From: a virus
IMG/VR virus record: IMGVR_UViG_3300005098_000041
Span: 1-26,344 of that record
Length of the DNA stretch: 26,344 nucleotides
Direction: 5' to 3' (one strand)
In this document: positions 20,136 through 26,344 of the stretch, one piece after another
Layout of the letters: each line of letters opens with the position of its first letter
Position numbering within the stretch: the first letter of the stretch is position 1
Made by a program: the position numbers and the translations under genes
Notes under the pieces: generated by a model
Told to the model about the DNA's origin: nothing
Seen by the model: only the letters and a program-made list of their open reading frames with translations
The model's database searches: none

Positions 20136-22214
20136 ATGGGCTACACGGCGCTGACAGACGCGGCTCTGGCGGGCTCTGATGTCCTGGTGATGGAATGGGT
20201 GCTTGAGTGCCGAAACGGCAAGCAGGCGCGGAATGCGGGGGCCTGGACGACCATTGAGCTGACGGAAGTGCCGACGATTCGTCGGGGCGGTTCCGGGCTG
20301 TATGCGACCGCGGAGTTCTCCGTTGACCGAGATTGGAACGGCGGGGTGCTCGACTACGCGGATGACTACGATGATACGAACCCATTGCAGATGGGAAGCG
20401 AGGTTCAGATCAAGTGCCGAGTGCGCGTGCAGGAGAATCCGGAGCTGTGGGAGGAGGAGTACAAGTTTCGCGGGTACGTGGACAAGGTTAACATCGACGC
20501 CCAGAAGCTCAGCGTGTTCGCATACGACAAGCTGGGGGTCTGCAAGCGGGCGATCTGCAAGCTGGGGACGGGGACGCCGTCCCAGCGGCAGGGGTATATC
20601 GAGTCAGAGATAAGCGCGACCCTCAGCGGCACTATCACGCTTGAGGTTGTGGCGACGAACACCCTGGCGATCAGGCAGGCTACCTACCCCCAGGCGTGGT
20701 ACGGCGGCAGTCCGCGCTCGTGGAAACGGTCTGCGATTCACCTTTACAAGCAGGGGGCAAGTGACCCGGAGCCGCGTGATAGCTGGCGACCGTATCATCA
20801 GGAAGGAGTCATCCGTCTCACCGACACGCCTTCGGGCACCTACGAGCTGCGCCAGGAGGGTGGCGACTGGACGGTGAAGGTCTACAAGATGCCAGGGGAA
20901 GCTGGCTCGCTCACGGTGGGGGAGATAATCGAGAGCGCACTGACTTACCCCAAGTGGGCCGACGCGGGCGGTGGTCTGGTAGAGGCGCACTTGGGTCCCG
21001 GATTTGACGCCGCGGACCTGGTTGGTCTTTCCCCCGGAGCGGGCGCGGTTTCGTACTTCGAGTGGGACGTTGACAGCGGCACCGTGGAGGAGCTGCTCTC
21101 CGAGCTGCTTTCGGAGCGATGGAGCGGCGCGTATAAGCTCTACTACGACCCGGTAACCGACAAGGTGATCGGGCTCGATGAGACTGACTTCAAGACCAAG
21201 GCGGACAATGCCAAGGCGACGCCAGCGGTGTATGACATTGATTCGCTCTGCTGGGTGAGCGCGGTCAGGCATTCGCGAACTCTTGACGACGTACAGGGCG
21301 GGGTCGTCGTGCGCGGCAGAAAGCCAGCGCCAGAGGCGGTCCTGAAGCCGTCGGACTCGGCGAAGATAACTACGCTGCTTCCCGAGCCTGCGTGGACGCG
21401 CCTCGACCTTGTGCCCTATATGGGCTGGAACGCGGAAGCGAACCTGCTGAACGGGTTGTATGAGGGCAGGGACTACTCCGTGGGCTATGGGCTGCGGAAA
21501 GACGGCGAGATCGGAAACGCCTACGACTTCATAGAGATTGACCTGGGTCGGGACGAGCCGCTGGCGGGCGTAATGGTGGCGTTCTGGGCGGAGGAGAACC
21601 CGCCGCGGCGAATGCAGATATGGATATACGCGAAGGCGAGCGGCGGAACTTATGAGCTTATCTGTCCGGAGGTGGACGGCGACTGGCTGAGCAATACGGA
21701 CTCGAAGGGAAAATACTACGAACTCGCAATCGTTGGGCTCTTCCGGTACATCAAGGTGAGAGGGCGGGCGTTTCGGGGCTTCGGTGCTGGCAGGCAGAGC
21801 GAAGGTGTGATTGCGCTCACGGAAATGCAGGTGCACAGGCAGGACAGGTATAAGGAAGTGATAGCCGTTCAGGAGACGGACGCTGCCGAGGCGGACACCT
21901 ACTACCCCGCCCTGGTAGACAAGTACTTTGCGTGCGGTCTGCCGGTCAAAATTGACGACCGGGAATTTATCCGGACGGAGGACGAACTCAAGCAGCGCGG
22001 GCGGCGGCTAGTCTATTGGGGAGTGCGGGCACCCATAGGTTTCGTGGTCGAGTCAGGGCAGGTGGACCCGCGGGAACTTCTCTACAAGACTGCGCCGGTT
22101 TCCGACCCCTACAACATCAGCGGGACTGCTCCCGTTCTCATAGAGGCGGTAGAGATATCGCCCGCTGGCACGAGGCTTGAGTGCACCGACTACTACACGG
22201 AGGGCTGGGTCTGA
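20136..22214 (+). CDS. Tail hub protein with discoidin-like domain
   Basis: A 692-residue protein. Residues 1-135 resemble the start of hub proteins of the gp27 / Mu gp44 kind: PTIRRGGSGLYATAEFSV, GSEVQIKCRVRV, EEYKFRGYVDKVNIDAQKLSVFAYDKLG. Residues 255-400 continue the hub fold (LLSELLSERWSGAYKLYYDPVTDKVIGLDE). About 430-568 looks like an F5/8 type C (discoidin) sugar-binding domain: NAYDFIEIDLGRDEPLAGVMVAF, MQIWIYAKASGGTYELI, FRYIKVRGRAF and IALTEMQVH. The C-terminal 120 residues return to beta-rich sequence. It probably forms the tail tip and contacts cell-surface glycan. It ends in TGATG, overlapping the fibre gene start. Confidence 0.75.
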   Translation: MGYTALTDAALAGSDVLVMEWVLECRNGKQARNAGAWTTIELTEVPTIRRGGSGLYATAEFSVDRDWNGGVLDYADDYDDTNPLQMGSEVQIKCRVRVQENPELWEEEYKFRGYVDKVNIDAQKLSVFAYDKLGVCKRAICKLGTGTPSQRQGYIESEISATLSGTITLEVVATNTLAIRQATYPQAWYGGSPRSWKRSAIHLYKQGASDPEPRDSWRPYHQEGVIRLTDTPSGTYELRQEGGDWTVKVYKMPGEAGSLTVGEIIESALTYPKWADAGGGLVEAHLGPGFDAADLVGLSPGAGAVSYFEWDVDSGTVEELLSELLSERWSGAYKLYYDPVTDKVIGLDETDFKTKADNAKATPAVYDIDSLCWVSAVRHSRTLDDVQGGVVVRGRKPAPEAVLKPSDSAKITTLLPEPAWTRLDLVPYMGWNAEANLLNGLYEGRDYSVGYGLRKDGEIGNAYDFIEIDLGRDEPLAGVMVAFWAEENPPRRMQIWIYAKASGGTYELICPEVDGDWLSNTDSKGKYYELAIVGLFRYIKVRGRAFRGFGAGRQSEGVIALTEMQVHRQDRYKEVIAVQETDAAEADTYYPALVDKYFACGLPVKIDDREFIRTEDELKQRGRRLVYWGVRAPIGFVVESGQVDPRELLYKTAPVSDPYNISGTAPVLIEAVEISPAGTRLECTDYYTEGWV

Positions 22215-23620
22215 TGGCGGGGGCACGGGACTACCCGAATCATCCGTTCAGAGACCGCGAGATCGAGCCCGCGAAGTTCAGGATCGAGAAGCTCGTGCGC
22301 GAGATGCTCCGCGAGGAGCTCAGGGCTCCATACGAGGACGAGGGGTTCACTTCGCGTCCGGGGCAAAGTGGCGGGGGGATCCCAGCGGGCGAGAGCGGTG
22401 GCGACCCGACGAGTGGCGTTAGTTCGCTCAAGAAGACCGGCGAGACGGATTTCCTGGTGGGGGATATCGAGCTCCAGTCGCTCAATCCCGATGTGCTGAC
22501 CCAGGACGGGGCGAACAACCGCTTCAGCTTCGACTTTGACCCCCTGCTGCCGCGTGATGGCTCGCGTGCGATGACCGGCGAGCTGGACATGGGCACGCAT
22601 AAGATTAAGGCGGTGGTGGATCCGACGCTGGACCAAGACGCGGCGACGAAGAAGTACGTGGATGAGCACGTGGGCGCCGCGGATGACCACTTGGTGAAGG
22701 CGACGGCGACCGACCCGACGCCCTCGGATCTACTGGGCAGCACGCTGAACGAGGACGGAACTATCGCGGTGTCGTTCTATGAGAACCCAGGGACGCTGGA
22801 CCAATTTCTCACTTTGAATCTGGCGCCTGCGTTCAAGGCTATTCCGTTCGTGACTGGCGCGGCGTCAGCAATGCTCTCTGCTGAGCTGGTTCTCGGCACG
22901 GCTGTTATTATGCGGGGCGACCTGGATGACCGTCCGGCGGCCGGAACCGCGGGCAGGATTTACATCGCCAGCGACCTGGGCTTGGTCTACCGAGACAATG
23001 GGGCGTCATGGGATGAAGTGGCGCATCTCTTCAGCCCGGCGAACTATGCGCAGCTCTATCAGGACTTCTACGAAGGAATTCCCTCCAACGGTTCTTGGAT
23101 ACTTATGAACGGGGGGCAGATCACACCCTCCGTGAACGGGCTGGTGGGGTTGATGCCCCCAGCGGAGATAAATGGCCTTGGCTATCTGTACCTGGCCAAC
23201 ACCTGCTATGACCCGGCGGATAATCCGCTTGCGCGCTTCAGCGTCCAAGCGTCGCAGACGACGTATGCGGTTATGCGCGCGGGCATGGCGGACGATTGGA
23301 CAGGCACGCAGCCAACGCACGGCATCTACGTGCAGCGAATAGACGGCGTCTCTGGCGCTAGTTGGTATGGGGTCTGCCGCTCTGGAGGCAACGAGACGAC
23401 TGCCGACCTCGGTGTGAGCGCCGACACAGCCATCCATCATTTCGCCTTCAAGAAGACGGGTTCCTCGGTCCAGTTCTATCACGGTGACGTGGAAGCCGGC
23501 AGTGCTATCACGACCAACATTCCGTCCAATATGCTTTTCGTAGGAGCTCACATTGTGAGTATGGAGATGGCGGCGAAAGCGCTGACGCTTGATTACTTCC
23601 TCACGAGGTGCAACCGGTGA
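22214..23620 (+). CDS. Tail fibre / receptor-binding protein
   Basis: A 468-residue protein from the ATG in TGATG at 22214; the 11 codons upstream are only read-through of the previous gene. Residues 1-40 are helical and may attach to the hub. A Gly/Ser-rich stretch (50-75) is a hinge. Residues 112-152 carry the widespread fibre motif AMTGELDMGTHKIKAVVDP then DAATKKYVDEH. Residues 235-268 (GDLDDRPAAGTAGRIYIASD, YRDNGASWDEV) are another common phage fibre motif. About 275-468 is a lectin-like beta domain (VQASQTTYAVMRAGMADDW, HHFAFKKTGSSVQFYHGD), the likely receptor binder. Confidence 0.85.
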   Translation: MAGARDYPNHPFRDREIEPAKFRIEKLVREMLREELRAPYEDEGFTSRPGQSGGGIPAGESGGDPTSGVSSLKKTGETDFLVGDIELQSLNPDVLTQDGANNRFSFDFDPLLPRDGSRAMTGELDMGTHKIKAVVDPTLDQDAATKKYVDEHVGAADDHLVKATATDPTPSDLLGSTLNEDGTIAVSFYENPGTLDQFLTLNLAPAFKAIPFVTGAASAMLSAELVLGTAVIMRGDLDDRPAAGTAGRIYIASDLGLVYRDNGASWDEVAHLFSPANYAQLYQDFYEGIPSNGSWILMNGGQITPSVNGLVGLMPPAEINGLGYLYLANTCYDPADNPLARFSVQASQTTYAVMRAGMADDWTGTQPTHGIYVQRIDGVSGASWYGVCRSGGNETTADLGVSADTAIHHFAFKKTGSSVQFYHGDVEAGSAITTNIPSNMLFVGAHIVSMEMAAKALTLDYFLTRCNR

Positions 23621-23688
23621 GCGTGGAGAAACAGGTGAGAACGAGAATCGGATTCTTCTGGGGGGAATCCATAAAACCGGAGGTTAAT

Positions 23689-24099
23689 ATGAGAAGGTTT
23701 CTAATTGTCGTGCTGGTGGCGTTAGTGTTGGTCGGCAGTTGCAAGGCGCAACTGGACAAGGTCAAAGTCGCGGGTCTGCTGGCGGGCTACGTGATTGACT
23801 ATGCGACCGGAAACGAGATTGATCTGTCGGCAGCCAGCGAGGTCGCGGAAGACCTCGCTCTGGGTTTCGTTGACGCCTACGCGGATGAGATCCCGGCACG
23901 CTACCGGGCGGAGACCGTTGCATTCGTCAAGAGCGTGATACCGAAGTTGATCGCGGATTGGGGTGCAAGGATCGGCGACGGCAAAGTGGTGATGCTCGGA
24001 CCGCAGGGGGAAGACTCGTCGGGCTACGAAGAAAGCCTAGCTGCATATCTGCTTTCGGAGTTCGAGGCCTTCCATGATGAATACCGGGAGGGTCAGTAG
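23689..24099 (+). CDS. Phage lipoprotein upstream of the lysis genes
   Basis: A 136-residue protein from the ATG at 23689, preceded by GGAGG; the frame extends upstream into the fibre gene end without a signal. MRRFLIVVLVALVLVGSC is a lipoprotein signal with Cys 18 as the acylation site. The mature part is helical (VKVAGLLAGYVIDYATG, VAEDLALGFVDAYADEIPARY) and acidic. Position directly before the endolysin suggests a role in lysis such as an outer-membrane spanin subunit, but it lacks the Pro-rich character of Rz1 and is longer. An exclusion lipoprotein is the alternative. It ends one base before the endolysin start. Confidence 0.72.
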   Translation: MRRFLIVVLVALVLVGSCKAQLDKVKVAGLLAGYVIDYATGNEIDLSAASEVAEDLALGFVDAYADEIPARYRAETVAFVKSVIPKLIADWGARIGDGKVVMLGPQGEDSSGYEESLAAYLLSEFEAFHDEYREGQ

Positions 24100-24100
24100 T

Positions 24101-24619
24101 ATGAGCAGGAATCCGTTCGATCCGAACTTCAATGTGACCATCGCGGTCGCAAGCGGCAGCCTGCGCGCGGTCGCTCTGGCGCTTTTCTACGATGCGCTGG
24201 GTGCCTGTGAAAGCGGCGGAGAGAACCGCGGCAAGATAGTGCGAGCGGTCATGGAGGGCAATGAAGGGCGGGCATATGAATGGTGCGCGGGGATCGCTAC
24301 GAACTGCTACATCCTGGCGGCGCGTCTCCTTCGCTTTCGTAATCCCTTCCAGGAGCTCGGCAGGAGACGGTGGAGCTCCAGCGCGCTCTACCGCTTTGCG
24401 CTAGGAAGGGGCTGGCTTACCTCGAGGCCGAAAAATGGCGACTTATTTCTCGTGAGAGGCGGGCGCACCGGCTACAGGCACACAGGCATGGTGGCGCGCG
24501 TCCAGTCGGAGCGCGTCGTCACCATAGAAGGGAACGTGGACGACCAAGTGAAGATGCGGAACCGGAGGCGTCGCGGCTTGGTGTTCCTCAGGGTTGGAGA
24601 GTACCCCATAAATGGCTGA
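24101..24619 (+). CDS. Endolysin, CHAP-type peptidoglycan hydrolase
   Basis: A 172-residue enzyme that should cut peptide or amide bonds in the host wall. The CHAP/NlpC layout is seen: ACESGGENRGKIVRAVM (35-51), the catalytic Cys in YEWCAG (C62), GDLFLVRGG (113-121), the catalytic His in YRHTGMV (H127) and a third polar residue in IEGNVDD (E143 or N145). It has no signal peptide or separate wall-binding domain, so it depends on a holin for release. GGGAGGG precedes the ATG at 24101. The next gene overlaps it by eight bases. Slightly short for the family but the core looks complete. Confidence 0.85.
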   Translation: MSRNPFDPNFNVTIAVASGSLRAVALALFYDALGACESGGENRGKIVRAVMEGNEGRAYEWCAGIATNCYILAARLLRFRNPFQELGRRRWSSSALYRFALGRGWLTSRPKNGDLFLVRGGRTGYRHTGMVARVQSERVVTIEGNVDDQVKMRNRRRRGLVFLRVGEYPING

Positions 24620-24965
24620 CGACCGCGAAAGCAGGGATGGGAAGCTGATGGCCGAAGTCAGCGACCTCGGCAAGAAGTGGGCCAGGTTGGATGGCGAGGT
24701 CGGCAATCTCAAGAAGTCTGCGGACAGGCACGCGACTGAAATAGGCGAGATATTCAGCAAGCTGGCAAAGCTCAAGTGTGACAAGCAAGGCGAGCGGATC
24801 CAAAACTTGAAGGAGGATGTTGATGAGATGAAACAGGAAATAAAGGATGGCTTCGGGAAGGTCCGTGAAGGTCAGACGCAGGTGATGTGGATCGTCATCG
24901 CCGCGTCGGCGCTGACACTTCTCAGCGTAGTCATCTCGGAACTGGTAAAGGGTCTATTGAAATGA
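24612..24965 (+). CDS. XhlA-like coiled-coil membrane protein (holin accessory)
   Basis: A 117-residue protein. Residues 10-88 are a continuous charged coiled coil (EVSDLGKKWARLDGEVGNLKK, IQNLKEDVDEMKQEIKDG), followed by one C-terminal membrane segment at about 90-113 (QVMWIVIAASALTLLSVVISELV). This is the layout of XhlA/BhlA proteins, which act with a holin in lysis. It overlaps the endolysin stop and precedes the holin candidate. GGAGAG lies about ten bases upstream. Confidence 0.75.
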   Translation: MADDRESRDGKLMAEVSDLGKKWARLDGEVGNLKKSADRHATEIGEIFSKLAKLKCDKQGERIQNLKEDVDEMKQEIKDGFGKVREGQTQVMWIVIAASALTLLSVVISELVKGLLK

Positions 24966-24976
24966 AGGAGGTCTCA

Positions 24977-25234
24977 ATGGTAAGTTATCTGAAGCGGATG
25001 CTGGGATTCGGCACCGACACCAATGCTCTGGAGTCGAAGGGATTCTTGGTACTGGCGGGTTCAGCCCTGTATGCTGTGTACGTCTGGTACACGGGCAGGA
25101 CACTGGAGGTTGACCCAACGGAACTCGCCGAGCATGTACAGAAGATTCTCATACAGGGCGCGGCGTGGGCTGGCGTGCTGCGTTCTATCAGCGCCTTTGT
25201 GAAGCCGTTTCTGAGGAAGCGCTGGGCGGGGTGA
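24977..25234 (+). CDS. Holin candidate
   Basis: An 85-residue protein. The ATG at 24977 is chosen because AAGGAGG ends about six bases before it; the in-frame ATG at 24962 lies upstream of that ribosome site. One clear membrane segment (22-39, GFLVLAGSALYAVYVWYTG) is followed by a second weaker one (about 55-76, VQKILIQGAAWAGVLRSISAFV) and a strongly basic end (KPFLRKRWAG), as in small holins. It should form the lysis pore in the cytoplasmic membrane. Its last 47 bases overlap the convergent recombinase gene. Confidence 0.65.
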   Translation: MVSYLKRMLGFGTDTNALESKGFLVLAGSALYAVYVWYTGRTLEVDPTELAEHVQKILIQGAAWAGVLRSISAFVKPFLRKRWAG

Positions 25235-26344
25235 GCGGCACTTCCTGAAGCAGCAGCCGCGCCAGCGCGATCACCGCCTCTGGCATCCCATAAAGGCTCT
25301 CCGTGAGTTCGCTGGAATCCCCCCCTCTCCGTGCTGTAATCACGGAAGACGGCGGGGTTGGGGGTTTCACTGAAAGCACCAGGTGTATGGATGCTCGGTC
25401 CTTGCGTGAGCGGCGGGTGACGGTTGCTCGCACGATGAGCACCTTCAGGAGCGCCTTCTTGGTGGTGAGGGGGGCGCTCTGCCACCAGGACTTGAGCGCC
25501 GACGCTAGGGCGTCGAAGTCGGCGAGGTGCTCGTAGCCGGGTTCGCGGGCGGAAACATGTCCGGAGGCTAGGCGGCGGCGGAGGGAGCGGAGTTCAGCTT
25601 CGCGCTTGACTCTCAGCTCTTCTATCATCTCGGGCTTTAGGACCTGCGCGACCTCCGGGGACTGCAAGTGTTTAAGCTCAGCCTCCGCTTTCTTGACCTC
25701 TGTCTCGATGGCGTGTCGCGCGCGCTTGGCTTCGTCGGAATGCTCAGAGAGAATATGGGGAAGCTCGTTGGTGAAAAACGAGCGAAGGAAGTCGCCGGTC
25801 AGGATTTCCTCCTCAACGAAGGCGTTGACGGTGGAGTCGACTTGGTCGGCGGGTACCTCTACATTGCCGCAAGGCTCTCTCGGCTTGCGGTGGCGGCTCA
25901 TGCAGCGGTAGCCTGCCCGGATCCCCCTGCCGCTGCCGGTCACGGTCATGCGGCTGCCGCAGACGCCGCAGTAGAGGATGCCGGTAAGGAGGCGTGTTCG
26001 GCTGATGGGCACGGTGCCCTCGCTGAGGATCCTCTGCGCTTCGAAGAACGTCGCCTCGTCAACCGTCGGTTCGCAGTAGTTGTCGATGATCTTCCAGTAC
26101 TTCCGGTCGCGCATCTTCCTGCCAGCCGGATTGGTGCGTGAGTTCTTCGGCAGATACCGATTGTAGACGAGCTTGCCGATGAACTTGTAATCACGGAGGC
26201 GATAAAAGAGAGTGGACGCCGAAAGCCTCTTGCCGCTGGCGGTGGTGATCCCACGCTGGTAGAGCCAGTCGGCGAGTGCGCTTAGGCTGCGCGAGTTCAC
26301 GAAGTACTGGAACATCTGCTGGTGGAGATGGCGGGTAGTGGGGT
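25188..26344 (-). CDS. Large serine recombinase (integrase), 5' end outside window
   Basis: The frame is open to the right edge, so the gene is cut there and the N-terminal catalytic domain with the nucleophilic Ser is not in view. What is visible is the recombinase domain (SLSALADWLYQRGITTASGKRL, DYKFIGKLVYNRYL), then the zinc ribbon (LTGILYCGVCGSRMTVTG, YRCMSRHRK, EPCGN), a coiled-coil region (HAIETEVKKAEAELKHLQ) and a C-terminal tail. This is the layout of large serine integrases that join phage attP to attB without high homology. It points left and converges on the lysis genes. No attachment site is recognisable in the window. The first visible Met (26315) is internal. Confidence 0.9.
   Translation of the reverse strand, partial: PTTRHLHQQMFQYFVNSRSLSALADWLYQRGITTASGKRLSASTLFYRLRDYKFIGKLVYNRYLPKNSRTNPAGRKMRDRKYWKIIDNYCEPTVDEATFFEAQRILSEGTVPISRTRLLTGILYCGVCGSRMTVTGSGRGIRAGYRCMSRHRKPREPCGNVEVPADQVDSTVNAFVEEEILTGDFLRSFFTNELPHILSEHSDEAKRARHAIETEVKKAEAELKHLQSPEVAQVLKPEMIEELRVKREAELRSLRRRLASGHVSAREPGYEHLADFDALASALKSWWQSAPLTTKKALLKVLIVRATVTRRSRKDRASIHLVLSVKPPTPPSSVITARRGGDSSELTESLYGMPEAVIALARLLLQEVPLTPPSASSETASQRR

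Noticed and set aside
20604-21836. A 410-codon leftward open frame
   Set aside because: Shadow of the tail hub gene, with no ribosome site or recognisable domain.
1-26344. Window as a closed circular phage genome
   Set aside because: The ends share only ggggt, and the recombinase frame does not continue sensibly into base 1.

Overview
This window is most of the structural half of a tailed bacteriophage, probably an integrated prophage, from a GC-rich bacterium. The host cannot be named from sequence alone. It has Shine-Dalgarno-led genes, sigma70-type promoters and lipoprotein signal peptides, and I see no ribosomal, tRNA or clear chromosomal housekeeping gene. The phage looks mosaic. Its head module is Mu-like (small and large terminase, gp29-type portal, MuF, I/Z-type protease-scaffold, capsid, gp36- and gpG-type proteins). 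Its tail is that of a long non-contractile siphovirus (Ig-decorated tube protein, frameshifted tail chaperone, 956-residue tape measure). The integration enzyme at the right edge is a large serine recombinase, not a Mu transposase.

Layout. Bases 1-796 carry tandem repeats and G-rich sequence with no gene I can support. A leftward block (797-7058) reads, in transcription order: small terminase, large terminase, portal, a structured spacer, MuF, then HNH nuclease, DNA methyltransferase and a truncated radical-SAM-like fragment. The last three are joined by ATGA overlaps. One rightward membrane-protein gene (2220-2783) interrupts this block. A 214-base divergent intergenic region (7059-7272) holds a striking nested dyad: two CTACTAGTAG palindromes 84 bp apart, exactly symmetric about a central 24-bp dyad. 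It lies beside the small terminase gene, so it is a candidate packaging site or operator complex.

The rightward block (7273-16913) runs protease/scaffold, decoration protein, major capsid, head-tail connector proteins, tail terminator candidate, tail tube, tail chaperones (a -1 frameshift on T TTT TTC) and tape measure. A moron-like cassette follows (16985-18089): a leftward unknown gene and a rightward lipoprotein on divergent promoters, with an operator-like dyad at the leftward start site. An HNH nuclease gene with an RBS-occluding hairpin option comes next. The tail-tip genes (a protein sharing a module with the decoration protein, a small Cys-rich protein, a hub with a discoidin-like domain, a fibre) and a lysis cassette (lipoprotein, CHAP endolysin, XhlA-like protein, holin candidate) close the block. 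The serine recombinase gene converges on the holin gene and runs off the right end without its catalytic domain.

Together these genes package DNA, build the capsid and tail, adsorb to and lyse the host. The methyltransferase and HNH nucleases, lipoproteins and unknown moron gene are accessory. The main items for follow-up are the 94-bp nested dyad, the moron with its divergent promoters, the RBS switch before the tail HNH gene, the repeated virion module, and the strand split through a Mu-type head operon.
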